DNA from: Actinomycetota bacterium
Lineage (GTDB): Bacteria > Actinomycetota > Acidimicrobiia > Spongiisociales > ZC4RG35
Assembly (NCBI GenBank): GCA_003388545.1
Contig: QQVI01000054.1
Coordinates: forward strand, 1 to 40,206
Direction of reading: 5' to 3'
Length of the DNA: 40,206 nucleotides
Under the pieces are notes generated by a model. It was not told the DNA's origin and searched no databases. It saw only the letters and a program-made list of their open reading frames with translations. Shown here in pieces: positions 1-7,380 of the stretch (the first letter of the stretch is position 1; each line of letters opens with the position of its first letter). A program made the translations under genes and the position numbers.

Positions 1-1
1 G

Positions 2-271
2 GCGACGCGGGTCACGATCACCGAGATGCGCGACTCTGTCTACTTTGCAGACCTCGAGATCGATGCTGGTGGGAGAGAGGTCCACATCTCCTCGAGGCCG
101 TCGGATGCCATTGCCTTGGCGGCTCGCACCGGGACTCCTGTTTTCGCACTCGAGGCGGTGATGGACGATGCCGGTGTCGAGTTCGAGGATGAGTCCGAGG
201 AAGCCGAGGTCGACCGCTTTCGCAAGATGCTCGAAGAGGTCACGGTCGAAGATTTCCTGGGCGAAGACTGA
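2..271 (+). CDS. Bifunctional nuclease family protein (DUF151), 5' truncated by window edge
   Basis: The reading frame is open from base 2, so the start lies outside the window and only the last 89 residues are seen. The segment YFADLEIDAGG..VHISSRPSDAIALAARTGTPVFA is the hallmark of the BFN/DUF151 domain: a beta strand, then the conserved S-RPSDA-AlA turn and helix. An acidic tail rich in Glu and Asp follows. Family members include mycobacterial Rv1829 and plant proteins reported to have RNase/DNase activity; the role in actinobacteria is not settled. In mycobacteria the order gcvH, garA, MerR, DUF151, MerR is conserved, and the next gene here is a matching MerR gene, which supports the call. 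The product is probably cytoplasmic. Confidence 0.9.
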   Translation, partial: ATRVTITEMRDSVYFADLEIDAGGREVHISSRPSDAIALAARTGTPVFALEAVMDDAGVEFEDESEEAEVDRFRKMLEEVTVEDFLGED

Positions 272-302
272 TCATCTCCGAGCGAGTTTTCCACAGAAAG
301 CG

Positions 303-331
303 TTGACCGGGACCTGCACAACGGGTAGCTT
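303..331 (+). promoter_or_regulatory. Sigma-70-type promoter for the MerR gene
   Basis: TTGACC (303-308), a 17-base spacer and TAGCTT (326-331) lie in the 103-base gap after the DUF151 gene. The -35 box matches five of six consensus bases; the -10 is weaker. The predicted start near 338 leaves a leader of about 37 nt with a GGAGGA ribosome binding site (365-370) four bases before the ATG. Confidence 0.55.
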
Positions 332-374
332 TCTGACAGCGGCGGAATTACGCCCTTGTAAGCCGGAGGATTTC

Positions 375-848
375 ATGTCAGGTGAGCGGGAATTTGGGTA
401 TCGCGCCCCACAGGTGTGCAAACTGGTCGGGATCACGTACCGGCAGCTCGACTACTGGGCGCGCACCGAGTTGATCACACCTTCCCTCCAGAAGGCGGCG
501 GGCTCTGGCTCGCAGCGGCTCTATTCGTTCTCCGACGTCGTACAGCTCAAAGTCATCAAGAGGCTCCTCGACGCCGGTATGAGCCTCAAGAAGATTCGCC
601 AAGCCGTGGAGATACTCCGGGAACAGATGGAGTCAGACCGTCCCCTTGCCGATGTCACTCTTCTGAGTGACGGCCAGACGATTTACGCAGCGCATTCCGA
701 GGAGGAAGTCGTGGATGTGTTCCGAAGGGGACAGGGTGTGTTTGGGATAGCGATTGGCCCGGTAGAGACTGAGGTCGAAGGCGACATCCATCAGCTCTAT
801 CCGGATCACGAGGTATTTGCCGGGGCTATCGAGGCGGGGGCCACCTGA
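375..848 (+). CDS. MerR family transcriptional regulator, Rv1830-like
   Basis: This 157-residue cytoplasmic DNA-binding protein has an N-terminal MerR winged helix: GYRAPQVCKLVGITYRQLDYWART, then SGSQRLYSFSDV, then KRLLDAGMSLKKIRQAVE, a typical helix-turn-helix, wing and dimer-helix series. The C-terminal part (TLLSDGQTIYAA.., GQGVFGIAIG) resembles mycobacterial Rv1830 (ResR) rather than metal or drug sensors, and it lacks the usual effector cysteines. The ATG at 375 is chosen because it has a GGAGGA site four bases upstream and begins just before the conserved region; the longer frame from 168 runs over the neighbouring gene and the promoter. The stop overlaps the next gene (CTGA), suggesting coupled translation. 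Targets are unknown; in mycobacteria the paralogue affects growth and cell-cycle genes. Confidence 0.92.
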   Translation: MSGEREFGYRAPQVCKLVGITYRQLDYWARTELITPSLQKAAGSGSQRLYSFSDVVQLKVIKRLLDAGMSLKKIRQAVEILREQMESDRPLADVTLLSDGQTIYAAHSEEEVVDVFRRGQGVFGIAIGPVETEVEGDIHQLYPDHEVFAGAIEAGAT

Positions 849-1282
849 GCACCGAGTCTCTCAGCGCTCACGAAGTCCCCTTCGCTCACAACAGCGAACG
901 GCAGTTCGCACTTCTCCTTGACTTCTATGGGGTCCGATGGGAGTACGAGCCAAAGTCGTTCCCAATCGCATGGGACAAGGATGGTGAGCCATCCCAGTTC
1001 TTCACTCCTGACTTCTATCTACCCGATGACGATTTGTTCATCGAGATCACCACGATGAACCAAAAGCTCGTGACGAAGAAGAATCGCAAGGTTCGTCAGC
1101 TTCGTGAGCTCTATCCGGACGTCAACTGCAAGGTCTTCTATCAACGCGACTATCTCCATCTGGTGGTCAAGTATGGGCTCGAGGAGCCTGAGAGCCTCGA
1201 GGACGTCGGTGCGCCGACGCGGATGCCAGGGCGACCGACGATTGTTCGACTCGAGGATCGCGGCGAACGTCTCACCGGATGA
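845..1282 (+). CDS. Hypothetical protein with PD-(D/E)XK-nuclease-like motif; apparent CTG start
   Basis: The frame is open and protein-like from about 845 to the stop at 1280-1282 (145 residues). It holds no ATG or GTG until 1055, only a TTG at 1034 that would remove the most structured part. CTG at 845 overlaps the MerR stop as CTGA and has a purine/G-rich stretch (831-840) just upstream, so initiation there, coupled to MerR translation, is the best explanation. Visible pattern: E18 in SERQFALLLDFYG, then TPDFYLPDD (D56), then FIEITT (E67). This resembles the E, D, ExK order of PD-(D/E)XK or TnsA-like folds, but Thr replaces the Lys and a basic stretch KKNRK follows. It overlaps gcvT by ATGA. 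Function unknown; nuclease activity is only a guess. Confidence 0.7.
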   Translation: MSTESLSAHEVPFAHNSERQFALLLDFYGVRWEYEPKSFPIAWDKDGEPSQFFTPDFYLPDDDLFIEITTMNQKLVTKKNRKVRQLRELYPDVNCKVFYQRDYLHLVVKYGLEEPESLEDVGAPTRMPGRPTIVRLEDRGERLTG

Positions 1283-2322
1283 ACCGGTCATCTCTGCACG
1301 ATCTCAATGTCGAGTTGGGAGCGCGGCTCATCGATTTCGGCGGCTGGGAGATGCCGGTCCAGTATGAGTCCGTTCTGGAGGAGCACAAGGCGGTAAGAAA
1401 CTCTGCAGGTTTCTTCGACGTGTCTCATCTCGGCCGGTTCGCGCTTCGCGGCGAAGGCGCCGCAGAAGCCCTGTCACGGCTTCTGTGCAACAACCTCGAT
1501 CGCATCGAGCCCGGCCGCGCTCAATACAGCATGATGCTCGGTGAGGACGGGGGAGTGGTGGACGATCTCATTGTCTGGTGGCTCACCGACGACGAGTACT
1601 GGGTGATGCCGAATGCCGTCAATCAGCCTCGAGTGATGGCTGCGTTTGCCGAGCATGATGGAGTGACCACCACTGATTTGCAGAGCACCACCGCAATGAT
1701 CGCAATCCAGGGGCCCGAAGGGCCGGATGTCATCGAGGACGTGCTGGAACAGAGAGTGGGCCGCTTCCGCACCAAGCACTTCCAATGGGGTGGTGGCCCG
1801 GTGTGGCTTGCCGGCACCGGATACACCGGAGAGCCTGGAGGCGAGCTGATCACCGATCCCAAGACAGCCCGAACAGTGGCGGCTGCGTTGCTCAGACACG
1901 GCGTCCGCCCCTGTGGCCTCGGTGCGCGCGACACTCTTCGGCTGGAAGCTGGTCTTCCTCTTTGGGGTCAGGACCTGGACGAGACTACGACCCCAATCGA
2001 GGCTGGTCTCGGCTTCGCAGTCGATTTCGATCACGACTTCGTAGGAAAGGATGCCTTGGAGCGGCAGCGGGATGATGGCCTGGAGCGCCGTCTGATCGGA
2101 TTCGTGTTGGAGGGTCGTGGCGTGCCCCGACACGACTATCCGGTGCGAACGGAGCGGGGGACCGGAAAGGTGACTTCGGGCAACATGAGCCCGATGCTGG
2201 AGACTGGCGTCGGCATGGCGTATGTGGCGCCACCTCCCGAAGTTGGCGACTCTCTAGAAGTCGAGATTCGGGGGCGATGGGTAGCCGGCAGCGTGGTCAA
2301 GCCACCATTTCACAGGTCGTGA
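1279..2322 (+). CDS. gcvT: Aminomethyltransferase (glycine cleavage system T protein)
   Basis: This 347-residue cytosolic enzyme transfers the methylene group from the aminomethyl-lipoyl H protein to tetrahydrofolate and releases ammonia. The N-terminal LHDLNVELGARLIDFGGWEMPVQY, the FFDVSHLGRFALRG block, RAQYSMMLGEDGGVVDDLIV and GYTGEPGGEL are all standard GcvT segments. The C-terminal barrel carries VTSGNMSPMLETGVGMAYV. Length is close to the usual 360 residues. The start ATG overlaps the stop of the preceding hypothetical gene (ATGA). The other glycine-cleavage genes are not in the window, but the DUF151/MerR pair upstream sits beside gcvH and gcvP homologues in mycobacteria, so this is probably the edge of a glycine-cleavage region. 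The related YgfZ folate-binding protein was considered; the match to true GcvT blocks is better. Confidence 0.9.
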   Translation: MNRSSLHDLNVELGARLIDFGGWEMPVQYESVLEEHKAVRNSAGFFDVSHLGRFALRGEGAAEALSRLLCNNLDRIEPGRAQYSMMLGEDGGVVDDLIVWWLTDDEYWVMPNAVNQPRVMAAFAEHDGVTTTDLQSTTAMIAIQGPEGPDVIEDVLEQRVGRFRTKHFQWGGGPVWLAGTGYTGEPGGELITDPKTARTVAAALLRHGVRPCGLGARDTLRLEAGLPLWGQDLDETTTPIEAGLGFAVDFDHDFVGKDALERQRDDGLERRLIGFVLEGRGVPRHDYPVRTERGTGKVTSGNMSPMLETGVGMAYVAPPPEVGDSLEVEIRGRWVAGSVVKPPFHRS

Positions 2323-2362
2323 TCCCGGAACCCATTCCAGAACCCAGCGCTTGGGCTTCTCC

Positions 2363-2368
2363 TAGTAT
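2363..2368 (+). promoter_or_regulatory. -10 box TAGTAT of a probable leaderless promoter
   Basis: TAGTAT ends six bases before the GTG at 2375 and there is no Shine-Dalgarno sequence, so transcription and translation of the hydrolase probably begin at or next to the GTG. Confidence 0.5.
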
Positions 2369-2374
2369 GGCCAG

Positions 2375-3238
2375 GTGAGCCAGGGCAGACGCACAACGGA
2401 TCAACGCGAGCACATGATCTACGGTGCCGAGCACCTGACCCGTTGGTCGCCCGAATCGAACGTGAAAGGAACCGTGGTTCTGGTCCACGGGCTTGCCGAG
2501 CATGCCGGCCGCTACGAGCGCACCGCGACCCTGCTCGCGGAGAGCGGCTACTCAGTCGTCGCCCCGGACCTGTTCGGATTTGGTAGAAGCGGGGGAGACC
2601 GGGCGTACATCCGGGAATGGAGCGACTACTGGGGGCAAATCGCTGCGCTGGTGACCGAAACCCGAAATTCGAGTGGAGCCCCCGTGGTGTTGCTGGGCCA
2701 TTCCCTCGGAGGTCTCATTGCCGCATCATATGGGCTTTCCCATAATCCTCAGCCCGATTATCTGGTCCTATCCGCCCCCAGTATCGGAGGCGGAGCATGG
2801 TGGCAGAAGGCCCTTGCTCCGGTACTGGCGGCCGTGGCGCCGAAGCTGTTGGTTCCCAACGCTCTCGAAGGGTCACAGCTCAGCCGAGATCCCGACGTGG
2901 GCGAGGCGTACTTTGCCGATCCCCTGGTCTTCACGAAGTCAACGGCCCATCTCGGCAACGAGATATTCTCGACGCAAGCTGACGTGAGCTCCCGCCTTCA
3001 TGAGTGGCATCTCCCCACCCTGGTCATGCATGGTGGAGCCGACACGATCGTCCCGGCGCGTACCAGTGCTGCCCTCGCAGACTTGCCGCCCGTCGAGCGA
3101 CGTCTGTACCCAAAACTTCGCCATGAGATCTTCAATGAGCCCGAAGGCCCGGCGCTGGTATCCGAAGTGGTCGAATGGCTCGATCACAAGCTCACCGCTC
3201 GGAGTGAGTCAATCCCAGAGGATCAAGACCTTCCCTGA
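2375..3238 (+). CDS. Alpha/beta hydrolase, monoacylglycerol-lipase-like
   Basis: A 287-residue serine hydrolase. The oxyanion-hole strand GTVVLVHGLAEHAGRYE, the DLFGFGRSGG loop and the nucleophile elbow GHSLGG (Ser110) follow the pattern of Hydrolase_4/monoacylglycerol lipases. The acid is Asp223 in HGGADTIVP and the base is His250 in KLRHEIFNEPE. There is no signal peptide, so it should act inside the cell on monoglycerides or similar esters; the natural substrate cannot be read from sequence. GTG at 2375 is preferred because TAGTAT sits six bases upstream in a leaderless arrangement; ATG at 2414 is the alternative. Its 3' end overlaps the convergent tdh gene by 30 bases. Confidence 0.85.
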   Translation: MSQGRRTTDQREHMIYGAEHLTRWSPESNVKGTVVLVHGLAEHAGRYERTATLLAESGYSVVAPDLFGFGRSGGDRAYIREWSDYWGQIAALVTETRNSSGAPVVLLGHSLGGLIAASYGLSHNPQPDYLVLSAPSIGGGAWWQKALAPVLAAVAPKLLVPNALEGSQLSRDPDVGEAYFADPLVFTKSTAHLGNEIFSTQADVSSRLHEWHLPTLVMHGGADTIVPARTSAALADLPPVERRLYPKLRHEIFNEPEGPALVSEVVEWLDHKLTARSESIPEDQDLP

Positions 3239-4234
3239 TTCGGCCGAACTGGCCGCTGCGAAAGCGTCTTCGAACTCCTCGGCGTCGTAGCGGTGAGTGA
3301 TCACGGGGCTCAGGTCGAGGCCTGACTCGATGAGGACGTTCATCTTGTACCAGGTGTCGAACATCTGGCGGCCGTAGATCCCCTTGAGGTTGAGCATGTT
3401 GAAGATCACAACGCTCCAGTCGATGGGAAACGGCTCACCGGGAATTCCCAGCAGTGCGACGTTGGCGCCGTGAATCGTATGGTCGAGGATGTCTTGATAG
3501 GCAGCCGGGCTGCCCGACATCTCCAGAGCCACGTCGAACCCCTCGACGATTCCCAACTCCTTCTTGATGTCGACGAGGTCGGTCTCCCGTCGGTCCACAA
3601 CACAGGTGGCGCCCATTTCGGTAGCCAGGCGTAGTCGATACGGGTTGACGTCAGTTACAACCGCATTGCGCGCACCGGAGTGCGCCACGACGGCCGTCGC
3701 CATGATCCCGATCGGTCCAGCGCCCGTGATCAGGACGTCCTCTCCGAGGACCGGGAACTTGAGTGCAGTGTGAACCGCATTGCCGAACGGGTCGAATAGT
3801 GCTGCGATGTCGGGCGATATGCCCTGTGTATGGCGCCATACGTTCGACTTGGGGACAGCTATGAAGTCGGCAAATGCGCCGGGGATGTTGACGCCGATGC
3901 CGCGAGTGTCGTTGCAGAGATGCCGCCGACCTGCGAGGCAGTTGCGACATTGATCGCATACGACATGCCCCTCGGCGCCAACCAGTTCGCCCAGCTCAAA
4001 ACCCGACACCGAGGAGCCGAGCTTCGCGATGGTCCCCGAGAACTCATGGCCGACGATCATCGGGGCCGGAACATGCTCCTGGGCCCAGTGGTCCCACTCG
4101 TAGATGTGGATGTCGGTGCCACAAATCCCCGTCGCATGAACCTCGATCAAGACCTCATCCGGTCCGGGATCGGGCACCGGGACGTCGGAGAGCCGCAAAC
4201 CAGTCTCATTCGGGTGCTTGACGAGGGCGCGCAT
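3209..4234 (-). CDS. tdh: L-threonine 3-dehydrogenase
   Basis: This 341-residue zinc medium-chain dehydrogenase oxidises L-threonine to 2-amino-3-oxobutyrate with NAD+. Its length equals that of E. coli Tdh. Catalytic zinc ligands appear as Cys38 in GICGTD and His63-Glu64 in VGHEF; the four structural-zinc cysteines are at 93, 96, 99 and 107; the Rossmann motif GAGPIG is at 171-176. GICGTDIHIYEWD and the C-terminal YGRQMFDTWYKMNVLIESGLD are specific to threonine dehydrogenases rather than sorbitol dehydrogenases. The usual partner kbl (glycine C-acetyltransferase) is not adjacent. The stop lies inside the convergent hydrolase gene. The upstream gap of about 190 bases to the YqgE gene must hold divergent promoters, but no clear box stands out. 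Confidence 0.93.
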   Translation of the reverse strand: MRALVKHPNETGLRLSDVPVPDPGPDEVLIEVHATGICGTDIHIYEWDHWAQEHVPAPMIVGHEFSGTIAKLGSSVSGFELGELVGAEGHVVCDQCRNCLAGRRHLCNDTRGIGVNIPGAFADFIAVPKSNVWRHTQGISPDIAALFDPFGNAVHTALKFPVLGEDVLITGAGPIGIMATAVVAHSGARNAVVTDVNPYRLRLATEMGATCVVDRRETDLVDIKKELGIVEGFDVALEMSGSPAAYQDILDHTIHGANVALLGIPGEPFPIDWSVVIFNMLNLKGIYGRQMFDTWYKMNVLIESGLDLSPVITHRYDAEEFEDAFAAASSAESGKVLILWD

Positions 4235-4424
4235 CAGAGGCAGCCAGCAGCGGACGACGCGGGTTCAGCGCCGCTGGGACGGCGGGTTGGTCGAGGCATC
4301 GAGATGAGCGTCGGATGAGTTACGGTTTCTGTCATCGGGCGACAGGCACCATGATTCATCTCCAATCGAGTACTCGGCGGCATGTGGCCACGCTAACAAC
4401 CGCGTGGCAGGCTGCGGTCGCAAC

Positions 4425-4946
4425 ATGAGCAATCGTGGAAGGCTTCTGGTCGCCTCCCCACTGCTCGTCGAGCCGACCTTCTATCGAACTGTGATCCTGC
4501 TCCTCGAGGACAATGACGAGGGAGCCTTCGGGATCATCCTCAATAGGGCATCCAACGAGACGGTTGCCGAGCACCTTCCCGAATGGGCCGATCTGGCTGT
4601 CGAACCAGGCCTGATTCACGTAGGTGGCCCTGTCGAGCCTGCCGTCGGCCTGGCTCTCGCTCCCTCACATCCGGGCGTCGAGCCGGTCGTTCCCGGCCTG
4701 TCGCTGGTCGACCTGGAGCAAGAGCCTGTTTCGGGGATTGGCTCGATCCGGGTCTACTCGGGCTACTCGGGCTGGGCGCCGGGCCAACTCGACGAGGAAT
4801 TGGAAGAGGGAGCCTGGTATGTGGTGCCGGCCGCACCGGATGACCCATTCGACGACCCGAATGGTCAATGGGCCCGGATCCTGAAGCGACAGCCGGGAAA
4901 GTTGGCCATGGTCGCCTCGTTCCCGGACGATCCGGCGCTGAACTGA
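4425..4946 (+). CDS. YqgE/AlgH family protein
   Basis: A 173-residue cytoplasmic protein of the UPF0301 family. The order GRLLVASPLLVEPTFYRTVILLLE, GAFGIILNR, HVGGPVE, RVYSGYSGWAPGQLDEELEEGAWYVV matches the conserved blocks of YqgE, including the GYSGW(A)PGQL signature. Its molecular function is unknown; the Pseudomonas homologue was named for an effect on alginate expression. ATG at 4425 begins directly before the conserved N-terminus; an in-frame GTG at 4404 would add seven residues and cannot be excluded. No clear ribosome binding site is seen. It is followed after 36 bases by rnhB, which has its own promoter. Confidence 0.88.
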   Translation: MSNRGRLLVASPLLVEPTFYRTVILLLEDNDEGAFGIILNRASNETVAEHLPEWADLAVEPGLIHVGGPVEPAVGLALAPSHPGVEPVVPGLSLVDLEQEPVSGIGSIRVYSGYSGWAPGQLDEELEEGAWYVVPAAPDDPFDDPNGQWARILKRQPGKLAMVASFPDDPALN

Positions 4947-4969
4947 CGGGGCAAAAGCCAAGCCGCGCC

Positions 4970-4975
4970 TACCCT
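4970..4975 (+). promoter_or_regulatory. -10 box TACCCT of a probable leaderless promoter
   Basis: TACCCT ends seven bases before the rnhB ATG at 4983, and no ribosome binding site is present between them. Confidence 0.45.
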
Positions 4976-4982
4976 GTGGCCG

Positions 4983-5684
4983 ATGTCGTCCATTGCCCCA
5001 AAACTGAGGCCCTCCCTTCGGCGGAAGGCGCCCGGGCTGGGCCACGAGCGGATCCTCTGGGAGAGTGGGGCATCGGTTGTTGTCGGGGTCGATGAGGTCG
5101 GCCGTGGGTCGTGGGCAGGACCCATATCGGTAGGCGCAGCCGTAGTTCCTCGGGACAAGCGGGTCTACAAGATCCGTGATTCGAAGATGCTCACCGAATA
5201 CGAGAGAGAGGCCTTGTTCGAGCGTATCGCCGACTGGGTCGAGGATTGGTCCGTGGGACACGCCTCTGCACAGGAGTGTGACGAGCTCGGCATGTCGGAG
5301 GCGCAGAGACTCGCCGCCCGACGAGCAATAGACGGGTTGAGCGTCAGACCAGATGAGATTCTCGTGGATGGCAAGTGGGACTTCATCGGCGGTGCCAGGA
5401 TGTTGGTGCGTGGAGATGCGACCTCGCTTTCGATTGCCGCCGCATCGATACTGGCCAAGGTGAGTCGTGACAGGATCATGCGTCGGCTCGCCCTCGACTT
5501 CCCCGGTTACAACTTCGAGGCAAACAAGGGCTACCCGTGCCCGATCCACAAGGCGGCTCTCCAAGCTTGGGGCCCGAGCGCACTTCACCGACGCTCCTGG
5601 GTGTTCATGGACCATCTCATGTGGAACGGCCTTCAGAGATATCAGCGGCCCGGATCACAACTCGAGCTACCCCTCGGTTCGTGA
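4983..5684 (+). CDS. rnhB: Ribonuclease HII
   Basis: A 233-residue endonuclease that cuts the RNA strand of RNA-DNA hybrids and starts removal of misincorporated ribonucleotides from DNA. The catalytic acidic set is visible: Asp37-Glu38 in VGVDEVGRGSWAGP, Asp129 in ILVDGKWD and Asp163 in SRDRIM. DSKMLTEYERE and SIAAASILAKVSRD are further RNase HII blocks, and NKGYPCPIHKAAL.. GPSALHRRSW is the typical C-terminal segment. Family enzymes usually read GRGPLAGP; here Pro is replaced to give GRGSWAGP, as in some actinobacteria. The start follows a TACCCT box and looks leaderless. The stop overlaps the next gene as GTGA. Confidence 0.93.
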   Translation: MSSIAPKLRPSLRRKAPGLGHERILWESGASVVVGVDEVGRGSWAGPISVGAAVVPRDKRVYKIRDSKMLTEYEREALFERIADWVEDWSVGHASAQECDELGMSEAQRLAARRAIDGLSVRPDEILVDGKWDFIGGARMLVRGDATSLSIAAASILAKVSRDRIMRRLALDFPGYNFEANKGYPCPIHKAALQAWGPSALHRRSWVFMDHLMWNGLQRYQRPGSQLELPLGS

Positions 5685-6937
5685 ACACAGCAGAAGAGGT
5701 CACGCTCGAAGATCGCGACCTGTCCGCACTGGCAGGTGAGCTAGGCGAAGGCGTGAAACTCGCGATGGAGCTCGTTGTGAAATTGGCGGAGGTTTCGCGA
5801 GCCGATCAACTGATCGACATCTCGCGAGCCCACATCGATGGCTGTTTGTATCACGGTCAGGCCGGTGTGGACTTCGCCCAACGGATGGTCGATTCGGGTA
5901 CTTCTGTGAGCGTGCCCACGACATTGAATGTCTCCTCGCTCGACCTGTTGCATCCAGAGTTGTATCGCGGCGAGGAGGCGGACGCCCGGGAGGCGCGACG
6001 TCTCATGGACCTCCACGTCGACCTCGGATGCAAGCCCACATGGACATGCGCCCCGTATCAGCTGCCCGATCGGCCTGAGCTGGGTGAGCAGATCGCATGG
6101 GGTGAGTCGAACGCGATCGTGTTTGCCAACTCCGTGCTCGGGGCTCGCACCAACCGCTATGGCGACTTCGCCGACCTTGCTTGTGCGATCACAGGACGCG
6201 CTCCCCACTCAGGGCTGCACACAGACGAGGGTCGTCTTGCCACTGTCGTGGTCGAGGTCGAGGTGGCTGATGAGCTTCTGGACGAAGATCTCCTCTACCC
6301 GCTCCTGGGCCACTGGTTGGGTGCCAATTGTGGAGTCGAGATACCAGCGATCGAAGGGCTGGACGAGCGCGCCGATGAGGACCGGTTGAAGGCGCTGGGC
6401 GCGGCCGCGGCGTCCTCAGGGGCGACAGCGATGTTCCACGTCGTGGGAGTGACCCCCGAAGCCTCCACGCTCCAAGCGGTCACGCGTTCCGGTGGCCTAC
6501 GCAGGCTCACTGTCGACTCGGACGCTCTGGCCACGGCACGCATGCAACTGGGATGGGCGAAGGGGAATATCGGCGCAGTCTCGGTCGGGACACCACACAT
6601 GTCTTCCGCCGGTTTGACGAAGCTGGCCAATCAAGTCAGTGGCCTGCGGACGGTCGTGCCGTTCTATGTGAACACGTCTCGTTCCTCCCTGGCGGAGGCA
6701 GGCGATAGTGCGCTGAGCTCGATCCAGGCTTTCGGGGCGACCATCGTGACGGATACCTGCACCTACATCACACCCATCATTGGCGACGTGTCCGGACCGG
6801 TGATGACCGATTCCGGCAAGTGGGCGTACTACGCCCCGGGGAACCTGGGAGTTGGTGTCGTCATCGGAAGCCTTGCCGAGTGCATCACTTCGGCTGTCGC
6901 CGGTGAGGTGCACCTCGATGAGAGATTCGGCGCATGA
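5681..6937 (+). CDS. Aconitase X catalytic (large) subunit
   Basis: This 418-residue protein is the catalytic domain of AcnX (DUF521). Known members dehydrate cis-3-hydroxy-L-proline in bacteria or mevalonate 5-phosphate in archaea. Recognisable blocks: ISRAHIDGCLYHG (45-60), CKPTWTCAPYQ (Cys117 and Cys123), NSVLGARTNRYGDFADLACAITGRAP (150-175), SVGTPHMSSAGL (301-312), DTCTYITPII (Cys360) and a C-terminal Lys-rich gly-turn. Where I recall Gly-Cys-Pro-His in the family, this protein has Gly-Thr-Pro-His (Thr304), a possible loss of an iron-sulfur ligand. Start GTG at 5681 overlaps the rnhB stop (GTGA); the frame remains open further upstream but that lies inside rnhB. It overlaps the small subunit by ATGA, so the two are co-translated. 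No proline or mevalonate genes lie nearby, so the substrate is open. Confidence 0.88.
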   Translation: MNTAEEVTLEDRDLSALAGELGEGVKLAMELVVKLAEVSRADQLIDISRAHIDGCLYHGQAGVDFAQRMVDSGTSVSVPTTLNVSSLDLLHPELYRGEEADAREARRLMDLHVDLGCKPTWTCAPYQLPDRPELGEQIAWGESNAIVFANSVLGARTNRYGDFADLACAITGRAPHSGLHTDEGRLATVVVEVEVADELLDEDLLYPLLGHWLGANCGVEIPAIEGLDERADEDRLKALGAAAASSGATAMFHVVGVTPEASTLQAVTRSGGLRRLTVDSDALATARMQLGWAKGNIGAVSVGTPHMSSAGLTKLANQVSGLRTVVPFYVNTSRSSLAEAGDSALSSIQAFGATIVTDTCTYITPIIGDVSGPVMTDSGKWAYYAPGNLGVGVVIGSLAECITSAVAGEVHLDERFGA

Positions 6938-7329
6938 CGAGGGTTCTCGTCGAAGGGTTCGCTGAAGGCCCTCTGCTCGCTTTGGATCAGGCACTTTCCT
7001 TCTGGGGCGGCGTCGATGCCGGAACCGGTCGGATCATCGACAGATCACATCCGGCGGAAGGTCGTTCGGTCGCCGGAGTGATCCTGTCCCTGCCGCATGG
7101 ACGGGGTAGCAGTTCGGCGGCAACAGTCCTGGCCGAGATGATCAGGATGGGGACAGGCCCGATCGGCCTTGTCCTTGCGGAACCCGATGAGATCATCGTC
7201 ACGGGGGTCTTCGTAGCCAACGCCCTGTATTCGACCTCCGTCCCGGTGGTCGTCACGTCCACCCCATCCCCTGAGATTGGCCGTTTTCAGCTGGATTCCG
7301 CAGGGTGTCGGAGGATCGACATCGATTAA
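6934..7329 (+). CDS. Aconitase X swivel (small) subunit, DUF126
   Basis: This 131-residue protein matches the swivel domain of AcnX, which closes over the active site held by the large subunit. LVEGFAEGPLLALDQALSFWGGVDAGTGRIIDRSHPAEGRSVAGVIL and PHGRGSSSAATVLAEMI are the characteristic segments; the GRGSSSA loop contributes a catalytic serine in studied members. In archaea and many bacteria the two subunits are separate genes, as here, while in some proteobacteria they are fused. ATG overlaps the large-subunit stop. The 51-base gap to the histidine kinase has no obvious terminator. Confidence 0.88.
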   Translation: MTRVLVEGFAEGPLLALDQALSFWGGVDAGTGRIIDRSHPAEGRSVAGVILSLPHGRGSSSAATVLAEMIRMGTGPIGLVLAEPDEIIVTGVFVANALYSTSVPVVVTSTPSPEIGRFQLDSAGCRRIDID

Positions 7330-7380
7330 GGTCGTGCGACCTATCGGTCTTGGGCTGGAAGGCGACGATGAAAGGTGGAC

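Noticed and set aside
4665-5615. Minus-strand open frame of 316 codons opposite YqgE and rnhB
   Set aside because: Both plus-strand genes carry complete conserved motifs; the antisense product shows no domain.
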